A stretch of DNA of 64,000 nucleotides from an uncultured Clostridium sp. (lineage in GTDB: Bacteria; Bacillota; Clostridia; TANB77; CAG-508), in assembly GCA_900557195.1 (NCBI GenBank), contig USRT01000006.1, positions 1-64,000 of the forward strand, written 5' to 3'. Shown here piece after piece: positions 44,358 to 54,229 of the stretch. A model generated the notes under the pieces. It searched no databases. It saw nothing but the letters and a program-made list of their open reading frames with translations, and was not told the origin of the DNA. The number at the start of each line of letters is the position of its first letter. Position 1 is the stretch's first letter. The position numbers were made by a program, and so were the translations under genes.

Positions 44358-45455
44358 ATGAATCACCGGTATGGTAATGCCCTTGTCTTTTATGGGGGAG
44401 GTTTATGTGACTGTGCAGCATTTTATATCTCACAGTTAGCGCAGAGACTATCACAAAGAGGGCTTTTTGAAAAGACCTATGTAGGTTTCTATTCGTTTAG
44501 ATGCCTTACAGAGAAAGGGCTTATCAAAGAGTGGAATCAGAGGATGTATGAAAAAACTATCAATGTTTTTGGCGGTTACTTTGGTACTGCCAGAAAGATT
44601 GACTTGGCAAGTGACACAGTTCTTCTGGAAAGAGCCATTACATGTTGTAAACAATTCAATATTAAATGGATCTTTTTAGCAGGAGGAGATGGCTCTTCAA
44701 GACAAATGGCCGAGATTCATAAGCATTTCGAACAAGAGGGAATCAAGTTTTGTTTCACAATGCCAATGACGATAGATGGTATTGAAGGCGGAAAGGCTTT
44801 TGGTATTAACTCTGCTGTAGAGGCAAGTTTACATCAAATTGAGACCGTTTCGTCTACTACTCTTCGGACATTAGATGGAAACAAATATCCTGGAATCGTA
44901 TTCGAGCTTCAGGGCCGCAATCGTGATGATATTCTTGCAAATGTCATTTTTGAGCTCTATAATACACGTGAGATTGCAGATTTCCAAAGAGATGAAATTC
45001 AGATTATAGGAATTCCTGCCAACATGGATTGGAGCGAAGAAAGATTACGTGCAAGACTTCATGTCAAGGAAAATCCGTATAAAGGAGAAATCATTGGAAC
45101 GCCCACAATAATTCTTCTTAGTGAAGGTGCTACTATAAGCAAGAAGCAGATTGTAGAGCTTGCTAAAGAAGAAGGAATGAAGTTTCGAACATTCAGCATA
45201 GGCCATTTTTCACAGATTAATGGACTTACTGATGAAGACGAAAAAGAAATAATAATAGCAACTATTGAAGAATCAGTTTCTATTATTGAAGATTACGTTG
45301 TTGATGAATCAGAATCCTTTACTTTGTTTTTAGATGACTGTAATTTTCTCGATGTACGCGATGCAAATTACTTTGCCGACTTAAATCCACGTAAAAACCA
45401 GAGAGCTACACTGGAGCCTAAGCTACAGCACATTCTTGAGATGTATCTGCCGTGA
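44358..45455 (+). CDS. 6-phosphofructokinase-like protein, imported gene
   Basis: 365 residues. FLAGGDGSSRQMAEI at about residues 106-120 is the ATP/PPi-binding GGDGS, PMTIDGIEGGKAFGINSA (about 135-152) the catalytic TIDGD-like loop (here TIDGI, the second Asp missing), and VFELQGRNRDD (about 188) the substrate-side motif. This is a divergent phosphofructokinase-family enzyme. Codon use is higher GC than the neighbours, with two in-frame CGG codons read as Arg (CAC CGG TAT near 44367, CTT CGG ACA near 44863), marking it as imported. RBS AAGGAGG precedes the ATG. Confidence 0.8.
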   Translation: MNHRYGNALVFYGGGLCDCAAFYISQLAQRLSQRGLFEKTYVGFYSFRCLTEKGLIKEWNQRMYEKTINVFGGYFGTARKIDLASDTVLLERAITCCKQFNIKWIFLAGGDGSSRQMAEIHKHFEQEGIKFCFTMPMTIDGIEGGKAFGINSAVEASLHQIETVSSTTLRTLDGNKYPGIVFELQGRNRDDILANVIFELYNTREIADFQRDEIQIIGIPANMDWSEERLRARLHVKENPYKGEIIGTPTIILLSEGATISKKQIVELAKEEGMKFRTFSIGHFSQINGLTDEDEKEIIIATIEESVSIIEDYVVDESESFTLFLDDCNFLDVRDANYFADLNPRKNQRATLEPKLQHILEMYLP

Positions 45456-45487
45456 TACAGATCACAATAGCAAAAACCATACATAAT

Positions 45488-45535
45488 ACGCTAACTTCGA
45501 TATGTCCAAACAACATTAGAAGATAGCGTGTTTTT
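45488..45535 (+). terminator. Terminator after phosphofructokinase-like gene
   Basis: ACGCTAACTTC (45488-45498) pairs with GAAGATAGCGT (45519-45529) with one mismatch, followed by TTTTT. The gap 45456-45681 otherwise contains no gene. Confidence 0.7.
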
Positions 45536-45681
45536 ATATTATAAATAATTTTATTGTAGAACATACTATGAATTTTACTAGATTTATGATATAAATTAAA
45601 AGAGTTATTGTAAAAACTATATAGTGATAAATAAAAGATTTTATAATTTTAAAATAGAGTAAATAATAGGGAGTGAAACAT

Positions 45682-46125
45682 ATGGAGATTGTATCAGGTT
45701 GTTTAATTGTTAAAGATAATAAGATTTTAATGGTAAAAGAAGGTAAAAAGAGATGTTATGGACAATGGAGTTTTCCAGCAGGTCATGTAGAAAAGTTTGA
45801 AAAAATAACAGATGCAGCAATTAGAGAAGTATTTGAAGAAACTGGTTGTAAAGTAAAGCTTAAAGGAATGTTACCAATATGTTCTGTAGATTTAAGTGAC
45901 GATACTATTGTAATGGTAAGATTTGTAGCCGAGATAGTAGAGGAAAATATAACATTCGATAAAAAAGAAATATTAGACGCCAAGTGGATAGATATAGAAA
46001 AAGTAAAAAGCATGAAAGAAGATGAATTAAGAGGATATAATATGAGCATTAATTTTATAAAGGCTCTAGAAGAAAATAAAATATATCCTATAGAAATTTG
46101 GGATAATACTATTTATATGGAGTAA
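45682..46125 (+). CDS. NUDIX hydrolase
   Basis: 147 residues from the ATG at 45682 (RBS GGGAGTG). The NUDIX box is at about residues 34-56: AGHVEKFEK, then AIREVFEETGCKV, with the first Gly conserved and His in place of the usual second residue. LPICSVDLSDDTIVMVRFVA is the following core strand. Substrate unknown. Confidence 0.85.
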   Translation: MEIVSGCLIVKDNKILMVKEGKKRCYGQWSFPAGHVEKFEKITDAAIREVFEETGCKVKLKGMLPICSVDLSDDTIVMVRFVAEIVEENITFDKKEILDAKWIDIEKVKSMKEDELRGYNMSINFIKALEENKIYPIEIWDNTIYME

Positions 46126-46171
46126 CACAAATACGTATAATGAATCGAGTAACAAGAAATGAGGAGAATAA

Positions 46172-47767
46172 ATGAAATACCCTTTTTAAATTTTAGATAA
46201 AAAGAAATTTATTTTAAGTTATATAAATGCATTTATAGTAAATTTATGTATATATTTAATACCAGTAGTGTTAGCAATTTTTACAACACAACCATTTACA
46301 TTAGAAAAACTTAAATATTTAATAATATCTATTATAGGTTTGAAAATAACAGAAATAATATTAAATCATGTTTGGGTAGTATATATTTTAAGATTTGAAA
46401 ATAAATATGCAAAAGATTTACAATTATCTTACTTTGATAGAGTAGCAAGAATGAAACCTTATAAATTAAACAAAGTACATAATGGATTCTTAAAAAAACA
46501 AATTGATATTATTTCAGAAGAAGCAAAAGAATTTATAGAGTATATTTTTGAAACAGTAAATGGATTTTTAATATCAATTGTAATATTTTTAATACAAGTA
46601 AAAAATCAAGATTTAAATATGTTTTTTGTTTGTTTAGGAATGGTAATTTGTATGGTACTTTATAATATATGGCTTGGAAAAAAGTATGTTACAAAACAAG
46701 AAAATTATAATAATTCATATTCAAAATATAACTCTACATATGTTGACTTTTTACAAAATATAAAAACTGTAAAAAGATTGAACGCAGTTAAATATGCCAA
46801 TTTCAAAAATGAAAAAACTTTTAAAGATGTAATACCAAGATTAGATAAGGTAAATTTCTTTTATTCTTTGAGGTCAAATGGAATAAGTTTTTTTGTATAT
46901 TTTATGTATGTAATAATTCTTATAAATTTATATTTTAAAATGAAAAATGGACAAGATATCTTATCATACTTGTTATTTTATGCTACAATGTTTAGTGGAT
47001 TAAGTAGTGAATTAAAAGATTTGTCTAGGCTATTTATGCATTATAATAAATTTCAAGCAGCTACTAATCAAGTTGAAGAAATAATAGGAAATGATGATGA
47101 AAGTGACACTATAAATAACTGGAAAACTATACAAATTAGTAACTTAGAATTTAAGTATAATGAAGAATCAAAAGTAGCAATAACAATACCAAATTTCAAA
47201 ATAGATAAGGGAGAAAAGATTAGTATAGTTGGAAAATCAGGGCAAGGAAAAACCACATTTCTAAATATATTTTCAAGAGATATAGAGGTAAAGGATGAAA
47301 ATTATAAAATAGATGGAAATATAATAAAAGGTAATTTAAATTTAGCATATATTTCTCAAGAAATTGATTTATTTGATTTAACAGTTAGGGAAAATTTATG
47401 TTTAGGAAAAAATATAGAAGATGATAAACTAATGATGTATTTAAAAGAAGCAGGATTGGAAGATTGGGTTATTAAATTAGAAAATGGATTAGATACAGTA
47501 GTAGGAGAACGAGGTCTGAAATTATCTGTTGGACAAAAACAAAGATTGAATATAATAAGAGGAATTTTGTTAGATAAAGATATATATATTCTAGATGAAC
47601 CAACTTCTAATCTAGATAAAGAAACAGAGAAATTGATTGTAAATTTAATTCAAAAATATTTGAAAAATAAAACTGTTATTATAGTTACTCATAGAGATGA
47701 AATAAAAAAGATTTGTAGTAGGCATTATGAATTTAAAGATAATATTATGCAAGAATACAAATTATAA
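46172..47767 (+). CDS. ABC exporter (fused permease-ATPase) with an in-frame stop at codon 6
   Basis: The reading frame from ATG 46172 (RBS GAGGAG) has TAA at 46187-46189 and then continues open to 47767, about 525 residues after the stop. Five to six membrane segments lie in residues about 10-290 and the ATPase domain at about 310-525: Walker A IVGKSGQGKTTFLNIFS, signature LSVGQKQRLN, Walker B IYILDEPTSNLDKE, switch IVTHRDE. It is a half-size exporter, so it would dimerise. The early stop may be read past by restarting downstream (GTG 46268, or ATT 46190), or the gene may be dead. There is no CGG here. Confidence 0.75.
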
Positions 47768-47851
47768 AACTATATGAAATAACAATTGCAATAAATTTTA
47801 TTAAGTTATCAAATAGCAGTATTGTATATAAAAACAATTGGAGAACTAGAA

Positions 47852-48352
47852 ATGATATTTAGTATTTTAGCTTTTATAGCATTAATTTTAAGTATTTGTA
47901 TAAAAAATAGAAAGAAATCATTATATGTACAAGCACTTAATTGCTTTTTTGAAGCAATATATGGTTTTTTCATAAATGCCTTTACAGGTGCATTTTTAAG
48001 TATAATTAACTTTATAAGAACTTTTATATTTATACAAAGTGAAAAAATAAGTAGAAAAATATATTTTTTAATTCTTATCATATTTGAAGGTATAATTATT
48101 ATAAATTGTATATACACATGGAATGGATTAATATCATTATTACCAACATTAGGTTCAATAATTAGAACATATTGTTTATGGCAAACAGATATGAAGCTAG
48201 TAAGAATATCAGGAATTACTACTGGAATTTTATATGGTTTATATTACTTATATTATCAAAGTTGGTTTATTGTTATGGGTGATGTAATATTATTGATTAT
48301 AGGAATCATAAGTGTTTATAAAAATGAGATAAAAAATAGAAAAGAGGTATAG
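47852..48352 (+). CDS. YgjV-family membrane protein
   Basis: 166 residues with about five membrane segments (MIFSILAFIALILSICI; FLILIIFEGIIIINCIYTW; ILYGLYYLYYQSWFIVMGDV). The pattern KNRKKSLYVQALNCFFEAIYG and LWQTDMKLVRISGITTG matches the YgjV-type inner membrane protein family, whose function is not established. Start 47852 follows TTGGAGAACT; the TTG at 47822 precedes it. It lies four bases before the MBL gene, so the two are cotranscribed. Confidence 0.75.
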   Translation: MIFSILAFIALILSICIKNRKKSLYVQALNCFFEAIYGFFINAFTGAFLSIINFIRTFIFIQSEKISRKIYFLILIIFEGIIIINCIYTWNGLISLLPTLGSIIRTYCLWQTDMKLVRISGITTGILYGLYYLYYQSWFIVMGDVILLIIGIISVYKNEIKNRKEV

Positions 48353-48355
48353 GTT

Positions 48356-49012
48356 ATGAGAATAACAAAATTTCCACAATCATGTTTATTAATTGAAACA
48401 AAAGAAAAGAAAATATTAATAGATCCAGGTACATTAAAATATAAAGAAGAATATTTTGATATTTGGAATAAAGTAGACATTATTTTAATAACACATAAGC
48501 ACCAAGATCATTGTAATACAGAAGTATTAGAAAAAATAAATGATAAAATTAAAATTTACTCAAGTAAAGAAGTACAAGATGCAAATAAAAATTTAAATAT
48601 AAGTGTTGTAAAAGAAAATGATATTATAGAATTAGATGATATAAAAATAGAAGTAGTACATGCTATACATGGTTATCAACCATTATTAAAAGGAGATAAA
48701 GAAATAAATGAAAATATAGGATATATTATTGATGATGGAGAAAATAGATTATATACAACAAGTGATACAATTTGTTTCAAAAATGACTATAAAGCAAATA
48801 TCTTATGTATTCCTGTAACAGGACATGGACTAACAATGTCAGCGTTTGAAGCATCTTTATATTCAAAAGAAGTAGGAGCAACATTAACAATACCAATTCA
48901 TATGGATAACCCAAGTTTTCCTCCTGATTTTGAATATATTAAAGAAATGTTTAATAAATATGAAGTCGAATATGAAATTTTAGAAAATGAAGAAACTATT
49001 GAGATAGATTAA
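48356..49012 (+). CDS. UlaG/YtkL-like metallo-beta-lactamase hydrolase
   Basis: 218 residues. THKHQDHCN at about residues 45-53 is the HxHxDH motif, TSDTICF (about 141) the bridging Asp, and PIHMDNPSF (about 182) the last His. This is the small L-ascorbate-6-phosphate-lactonase-like subgroup, with a variety of small-molecule hydrolase activities. Complete, no CGG. RBS AGAGGTATAG before the ATG, overlapping the end of the YgjV gene. Followed by a terminator. Confidence 0.85.
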   Translation: MRITKFPQSCLLIETKEKKILIDPGTLKYKEEYFDIWNKVDIILITHKHQDHCNTEVLEKINDKIKIYSSKEVQDANKNLNISVVKENDIIELDDIKIEVVHAIHGYQPLLKGDKEINENIGYIIDDGENRLYTTSDTICFKNDYKANILCIPVTGHGLTMSAFEASLYSKEVGATLTIPIHMDNPSFPPDFEYIKEMFNKYEVEYEILENEETIEID

Positions 49013-49045
49013 ATGTAAAAACAATAATAAAATAATAAAAAGTAT

Positions 49046-49089
49046 AAAAAAAACAATTATAGAAATAAAAATCTATGATTGTTTTTTTT
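49046..49089 (+). terminator. Terminator after MBL hydrolase
   Basis: 49046-49062 (A-run plus CAATTATAG) pairs with 49073-49089 (CTATGATTG plus T-run) with one G-U pair. Confidence 0.75.
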
Positions 49090-49172
49090 GTATAAGAACA
49101 AATTTTAACAAAAACAAATCTCGACACTGTAAAATGATAAACGAATAAAACATAATGTTATACGATATGTAA

Positions 49173-49202
49173 TTGACAATTATGCAAATGTAGTGTTATA
49201 AT
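49173..49202 (+). promoter_or_regulatory. Promoter of the XRE-HAD operon
   Basis: TTGACA (49173-49178), 18-base spacer, TATAAT (49197-49202), 30 bases before the start codon. One of the best promoter matches in the window. Confidence 0.75.
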
Positions 49203-49231
49203 CAATACATGAGATTAGGAGGAGATAAGTT

Positions 49232-50275
49232 ATGGCAATTGTTTCAAAATTAGAAGATTTAATGAGAGAAAAAGGATATACACTTGTAAAATTAGCAGAA
49301 GAAATAGGGATTTCTACAGTAAATTTATCGAACATAAAAAATGGAAACATTTCTGCAATTAGATTTAGTACACTAGATGAAATATGTAGAGTCTTAGAAT
49401 GTGAACCGGGAGATATATTAAAGTATGAAGAAAGAGATAAGAAGAAAATGATTCCATTATTTTTAGACTATTCAGGAACAACAGACTTATTACTTAGAGG
49501 GGGAGCAGAAAATGTAAAGAAGTTTTTTAATTCTATTATAGCTATGCAACAGAAATTAGAAACGGAAATACATATAACAATGGTTACAGGTTCTTCATTT
49601 GAATCAGCAAAAAGCAAATATAAATTGTTATATGAACTTGCCGAAAATTATGGACTTCCTAATTTGTTTGATGGAGCAGTAGCAGAATATTGTGGATTTA
49701 TTATACAAAAAGATAGATATGATAAATTATTAACACTAGATACTAGAATATTAGATAAAAGAAGTGAGATACAGAGGCTTGCAGAACAATATGGAGGAAA
49801 GATAAGTGAAAGTGTTACTAGTATGTATAATATTGTATTTGATAAAATAACAAGAACAGAGCTAGCAGAAACAAGTGAACAGATTGAAAAAATAGTAGGT
49901 TGTGAAGATATCGAAACTGTTACATATTATGATTCTTATGGAAAGGAATGTGATGTAAAACCAAAAAGGCATTCTAAAGCAGAAGCAGTGGCAATGATAG
50001 TAAAAAGATTAAATGAAAAATATTCTATTCCGTTTGTGATAATTGGTGGAGATTCACAAGAAGAAGACTTAAAAATGTATACGAAAAATAAAGAAGAAAT
50101 GAAAAAAATAGGGCTTCAAACTGTATTTATTGCACCATCTAATATTGGAGAACTTGCCAGCCACGATAAAAATATCATTATTGGAAATTGGGAGAATTCT
50201 GATGGCATTTCTGAATGTATTGAAAAACTAAATTCAAAAATTAAAGTCAGAGAAGATGGAGGAATAGAAATATGA
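49232..50275 (+). CDS. XRE helix-turn-helix fused to a HAD-like domain
   Basis: 347 residues. Residues about 5-65 are a Cro/C1-type helix-turn-helix (TLVKLAEEIGISTVNLSNIK). From about 75 there is a Cof-like HAD domain: LFLDYSGT (motif I with the second Asp replaced by Ser), TMVTGSS (motif II), PKRHSKAEAVAMI (Lys) and VIIGGDSQEEDL (motif IV). The missing second Asp suggests ligand sensing more than phosphatase activity. It overlaps the next gene by 4 bases and has its own promoter, so it probably regulates its own operon. Confidence 0.7.
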   Translation: MAIVSKLEDLMREKGYTLVKLAEEIGISTVNLSNIKNGNISAIRFSTLDEICRVLECEPGDILKYEERDKKKMIPLFLDYSGTTDLLLRGGAENVKKFFNSIIAMQQKLETEIHITMVTGSSFESAKSKYKLLYELAENYGLPNLFDGAVAEYCGFIIQKDRYDKLLTLDTRILDKRSEIQRLAEQYGGKISESVTSMYNIVFDKITRTELAETSEQIEKIVGCEDIETVTYYDSYGKECDVKPKRHSKAEAVAMIVKRLNEKYSIPFVIIGGDSQEEDLKMYTKNKEEMKKIGLQTVFIAPSNIGELASHDKNIIIGNWENSDGISECIEKLNSKIKVREDGGIEI

Positions 50276-50688
50276 AAAAATATATATTAATGTTTGAGTA
50301 TGATAGTAAAAAATTTATGGATATAGATAAGATTATCAATTTTAAGAAAAACCTAAAAGAAGTTGAAGAGAAAAATAATAGAATAAATATAGTTTTTTAT
50401 GGAGATGCATCAAATGAAGAATTAGCTACATTTATGAGTTATTTTAATAATTTAGTTCAAAAGGAAATATGTAATATATCTATATCATTTAGAACAAAAG
50501 AAGTTGTTATAGAAAATGGAATTAATAACAAGTCTATTAAATTATCTGCTAAGAATTCTAAAGAAATAAAAAGCAAGAAATTTGATAGTATTATTAATGA
50601 ATATTATTTTACTGATGAAGATATTGAAATAAAAGTATTACCCACAAAGAATTGGGAAAGCATAATTCTAGATTTGATAGGAGAGTAA
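50272..50688 (+). CDS. Small protein of unknown function in the XRE-HAD operon
   Basis: 138 residues, not recognised. Alternating strands and helices (INIVFYGDASNEELATFMSY, about 38-57; ISISFRTKEVVIENG, about 68-82) suggest a compact alpha/beta fold; no catalytic motif or membrane segment. It overlaps the XRE-HAD gene by ATGA and ends 6 bases before the next ATG, so it is translationally coupled to both and likely acts with them. Confidence 0.5.
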   Translation: MKKYILMFEYDSKKFMDIDKIINFKKNLKEVEEKNNRINIVFYGDASNEELATFMSYFNNLVQKEICNISISFRTKEVVIENGINNKSIKLSAKNSKEIKSKKFDSIINEYYFTDEDIEIKVLPTKNWESIILDLIGE

Positions 50689-50693
50689 AATAT

Positions 50694-53117
50694 ATGAATA
50701 TAAAGTTTTTCAAAGATATTAAAGAAGATTACGAAGTAGGAGGAAAAGGTGCTTCATTAGTAAAAATGTACCAAAACAATTTTAATATACCAAATGGATA
50801 CATAATAACTGCAGATTTATTTGATGAATTTTTAGTACAAAATCATATAAAAGAAAAAATACAAAAAATAATTGCTAAGTGTAATATAAATAACGAAAAA
50901 GAGATAAAAGATAGTTCAAAAGAAATAGTACAAATTATTTCTAAATGTGAGATATCTGATGTAGTAAAGAATGAAATTATTAACAATTATAGGAAATTAG
51001 ATTGTAGATATGTTGCAGTAAGATCATCTGCTACTTCAGAAGATGGAAAAAATCATGCATGGGCAGGACAATTAGAAACATTTCTAAATGTAGATGAAAC
51101 AAAAATTATAGAAAGCGTAAAAAAATGTTGGAGTTCAGTTTTTAGTTCACGAGCATTATTTTATAGAATTAAGAATAATGATACATCAGATATTGCAGTT
51201 GCTGTTGTAATACAAAAGATGATACAAAGTGAAGTATCAGGAGTAGCTTTTTCAATAAATCCAACAAATAACAATTTAAATGAAATTGTTATTGAAAGTG
51301 TTTTAGGATTAGGCGAAACTATTGTATCAGGAAAAGTGACACCTGATACATATGTAGTAAATAAAGAAGAAAATAATCTAAAAAGTAAGGAAATAAGAAT
51401 ACAGAAAAGTAAGTTAATGAAGATTAATCAAAATAATAAGTGGATTGAGATTCAAGATGGAAATAAGCAAAAACTAAGTGATGAAATGATTTTAACTTTA
51501 TCAAATTCAATTAAGAAAATTGAGGAGTTTTATACATTTCCAGTAGATGTAGAATGGGGAATTGAAAAAGGAGAAATTTTTATATTACAATGTAGACCAA
51601 TTACAACATTAAAGTATAGTGAAGTAAATGACATGATAAGTACGATAAATAAAATAAGCGGATGGGAATATTATGTTACAAGAAAATTTAATTGGTTTTT
51701 AGAAAATACACAAATATATGGAAGTGGTGCTAAGGCACAAGATAGTGTATTAGGATTTAATGTAGCTACTAAAAACTATTTAATTTTAAATGGTGATGAA
51801 TATTCATTAGACACAGATTTTAAAGGAACTTGCCAAATATTTGAAACAAATTTTGAAAATGATATTAATTTTTTTGAAAAATTTGCAGATAAAGAATTTA
51901 AATTGGTTGAAGAAGTAAAAGAATACATTAATGAATTAAGACAAAAAAATTTAATAAATATGAATCTTGAAGAATTACACGAAGAAATGAATAAATTTAA
52001 TGAAAAATATATAGATACTTTTGTACCAGGTTTTACTAGACCAGAGAGTTTTTTAGAAGTAGCTTTAAGAAAAGAACTAAAAAAGATGAAATTGGGTAAT
52101 GATGAAATTCAAAATATATTTTTAAAAGTTTCTACTTGTCCAAATTATAAAAATTTATCGTATAGTGAAGAGCCATTAGATTTATTAAAAATCGCATTAG
52201 AAAAAAGTAAGGGCAATAATATAGAAAATTTATTAACTAAACATATAGAAAAATATTCGTGGATAAAAGCTCCTGTTTCATTTGAAGATACTTGTTTCAC
52301 GAAAGAAGATTATATCATTAGATTAGAACATTTAAAAAATGAAAATATAAATGCAAAGATAGAGAATATATTAAAAACAAGAAAGAAAAATGATGATGAA
52401 TACGCAGAAATATTAAATCAATATGAATTTTCAGAAAAAATATTAAAACTTATAAAAGCAATTAGAGATTTTATATTTTTAAGAACTTATACTACAGAAT
52501 ATTCTGATTATTTATTTTATGTGGCACGACATACAATTTTTGAAGCAATAAGCCAAAAATGTAACATAAGTGTAGATGATTTAATTATGCTTGGATGTGA
52601 TGAAATATTAGACATATTAATAAACAATGGAAATGTAAAAGAAGAATTAAAAAATAAGATAGAAGAGAGAAAAAAAGGTTTTGCTATTATATGGTTAGAT
52701 GGAAAAATTCAAACTTTTTTAGGAGAAAACAGTTTAGAATTACAAACAGAAATAGGAAAAATATATAAAATAAATGCAAACCAAGAAAAAGAGAAAAACA
52801 TTATTTATGGAACTGTTGCAAATAAAGGAATAGTAAGAGGAAAAGTAAAGATTTTATTAACTTATAATGATATTTATAAAGTAAAAAAAGGAGATATCAT
52901 TGTTGCAACTATGACAACACCAGATTATATCTCTGCTATGGAGAAAGCATCGGGATTTATAACTGATGAAGGAGGAATTACATGTCATGCAGCTATAATT
53001 TCAAGAGAATTTAATGTGCCTTGTGTAGTAGGAACAATAAATGCCACTAAAGAATTGAAAGATGGGGAATTGATTGAATTAGATGCATATAGTGGAAAAA
53101 TATATAAGATAGATTAA
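50694..53117 (+). CDS. PEP-synthase/rifampin-phosphotransferase-like enzyme
   Basis: 807 residues. N-terminal ATP-grasp part: GGKGASLVKMYQN (about 15-27), VRSSATSEDGKNHAWAGQ (about 108-125) and DVEWGIEKGEIFILQCRPIT (about 286-305). C-terminal phospho-His domain: TDEGGITCHAAIISREF (about 762-778) with the His that carries phosphate. The middle, about 320-700, does not look like the PEP-binding barrel of PpsA; the domain order ATP-grasp, unique middle, His domain is that of rifampin phosphotransferase (about 860 residues). So it likely phosphorylates a small molecule, unidentified. Start 50694 follows GGAGAG. Confidence 0.8.
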   Translation: MNIKFFKDIKEDYEVGGKGASLVKMYQNNFNIPNGYIITADLFDEFLVQNHIKEKIQKIIAKCNINNEKEIKDSSKEIVQIISKCEISDVVKNEIINNYRKLDCRYVAVRSSATSEDGKNHAWAGQLETFLNVDETKIIESVKKCWSSVFSSRALFYRIKNNDTSDIAVAVVIQKMIQSEVSGVAFSINPTNNNLNEIVIESVLGLGETIVSGKVTPDTYVVNKEENNLKSKEIRIQKSKLMKINQNNKWIEIQDGNKQKLSDEMILTLSNSIKKIEEFYTFPVDVEWGIEKGEIFILQCRPITTLKYSEVNDMISTINKISGWEYYVTRKFNWFLENTQIYGSGAKAQDSVLGFNVATKNYLILNGDEYSLDTDFKGTCQIFETNFENDINFFEKFADKEFKLVEEVKEYINELRQKNLINMNLEELHEEMNKFNEKYIDTFVPGFTRPESFLEVALRKELKKMKLGNDEIQNIFLKVSTCPNYKNLSYSEEPLDLLKIALEKSKGNNIENLLTKHIEKYSWIKAPVSFEDTCFTKEDYIIRLEHLKNENINAKIENILKTRKKNDDEYAEILNQYEFSEKILKLIKAIRDFIFLRTYTTEYSDYLFYVARHTIFEAISQKCNISVDDLIMLGCDEILDILINNGNVKEELKNKIEERKKGFAIIWLDGKIQTFLGENSLELQTEIGKIYKINANQEKEKNIIYGTVANKGIVRGKVKILLTYNDIYKVKKGDIIVATMTTPDYISAMEKASGFITDEGGITCHAAIISREFNVPCVVGTINATKELKDGELIELDAYSGKIYKID

Positions 53118-53193
53118 AATTATATCACAGTGTATTGTTCTACAAGCTTATTAGTAAATGTTAATAAGAAAATTAGAGGTATTGTAATATTAT

Positions 53194-53221
53194 AAAAAGC
53201 CATTCTTTTGAATGGCTTTTT
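53194..53221 (+). terminator. Terminator of the XRE-HAD operon
   Basis: AAAAAGCCATT (53194-53204) pairs perfectly with AATGGCTTTTT (53211-53221). Confidence 0.85.
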
Positions 53222-53381
53222 GTGATATTCAGTGTCTACACAGGTTTGGCTCTTGTAAGACCAAATTAAACAATATATCTATTTACAATATATTAGAATT
53301 ATACTCTAAAATTTGAAAAGAATTGTATGAATTTTAAAAGAAAATCTTTACTGATTAACTAAATCTAATTTACTTTTATGT

Positions 53382-53462
53382 AAAAAAATGATATAAAAGC
53401 ATTAGAAGTAATTGCAATTGGAGATACAGATAATGTACCAGAGAGGTGGGTAATAAAAAAGT
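53382..53462 (+). pseudogene. Remnant reading IGDTDNVPERW
   Basis: An open stretch without a start codon encodes a segment including EVIAIGDTDNVPERW and runs into the HAD gene in another frame. It appears to be the tail of a lost gene. The gap 53222-53381 has no other feature. Low confidence. Confidence 0.25.
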
Positions 53463-54188
53463 ATGTTAAAAAACAAAAAAGCAATCATATTTGATATGGA
53501 TGGAACATTAATTGATTCAATTGGAATATGGAATTACATAGATGAGGAATTAATTAAAACAATAGGAAATGGAGAAATTGACAATATAGATATAGCAAAA
53601 CAGAGAGATGAAAAACTAAAAAAATACAGTAAATCTGAAGATGCATACTTAGAATATTGTGATTTTCTAAAAAATAAATATAATGCTAATATAAGTAAAG
53701 AAGAAATAAAAAGATTAAGATATGAAATTGCAGAAAACTATTTAAGGGAAAAAGTTAAATATAAGCCAAATGCAGAAAAAGTATTAAAGTATTTAAAAGA
53801 AAAAGGATTTATATTAGCAATAGCAACTACAACAAATGAACATACAATAGAAATTTATAAAAAGTATAATAAAAATATAATAGATAAAGCGAATCTAGAA
53901 GACATATTTTCTATTATATATTCAAAAAATGCAGTTAAAAACTTAAAACCAAACCCAGAAGTACATTATAAAATATTAAAAGAGTTAACTTTAAAACCAG
54001 AGGAATGCTTAATTATAGAAGATTCCATTATAGGAGTAGAAGCGGCAAATAATGCAAATATAAATGTTGTAGCAATATATGATAAATATTCAGACTGTGA
54101 TAGAGAAAGAATTAATAAGTTATCACAATATCAATTTAAAGACTTTAATGAAATGTTAGAATATATAAAAGCTGAGTTAGAAGCTTAA
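53463..54188 (+). CDS. HAD-IA phosphatase (beta-phosphoglucomutase-like)
   Basis: 241 residues. IIFDMDGTLIDSIGIWNY (about 8-25) is motif I, LAIATTTNE (about 119-127) motif II, KNLKPNPEVHYKIL (about 159-172) the Lys, and CLIIEDSIIGVEAANNANI (about 180-198) motif IV. A helical cap at about 20-90 fits subfamily IA. All four motifs are intact, so it should be active on a small phosphorylated metabolite. RBS AGAGGTGGG lies upstream. Followed 42 bases later by a NUDIX gene. Confidence 0.88.
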   Translation: MLKNKKAIIFDMDGTLIDSIGIWNYIDEELIKTIGNGEIDNIDIAKQRDEKLKKYSKSEDAYLEYCDFLKNKYNANISKEEIKRLRYEIAENYLREKVKYKPNAEKVLKYLKEKGFILAIATTTNEHTIEIYKKYNKNIIDKANLEDIFSIIYSKNAVKNLKPNPEVHYKILKELTLKPEECLIIEDSIIGVEAANNANINVVAIYDKYSDCDRERINKLSQYQFKDFNEMLEYIKAELEA

Positions 54189-54229
54189 AATAAAGCACAA
54201 CATAAAAAATAAATAGTATGGGAGGCAGA

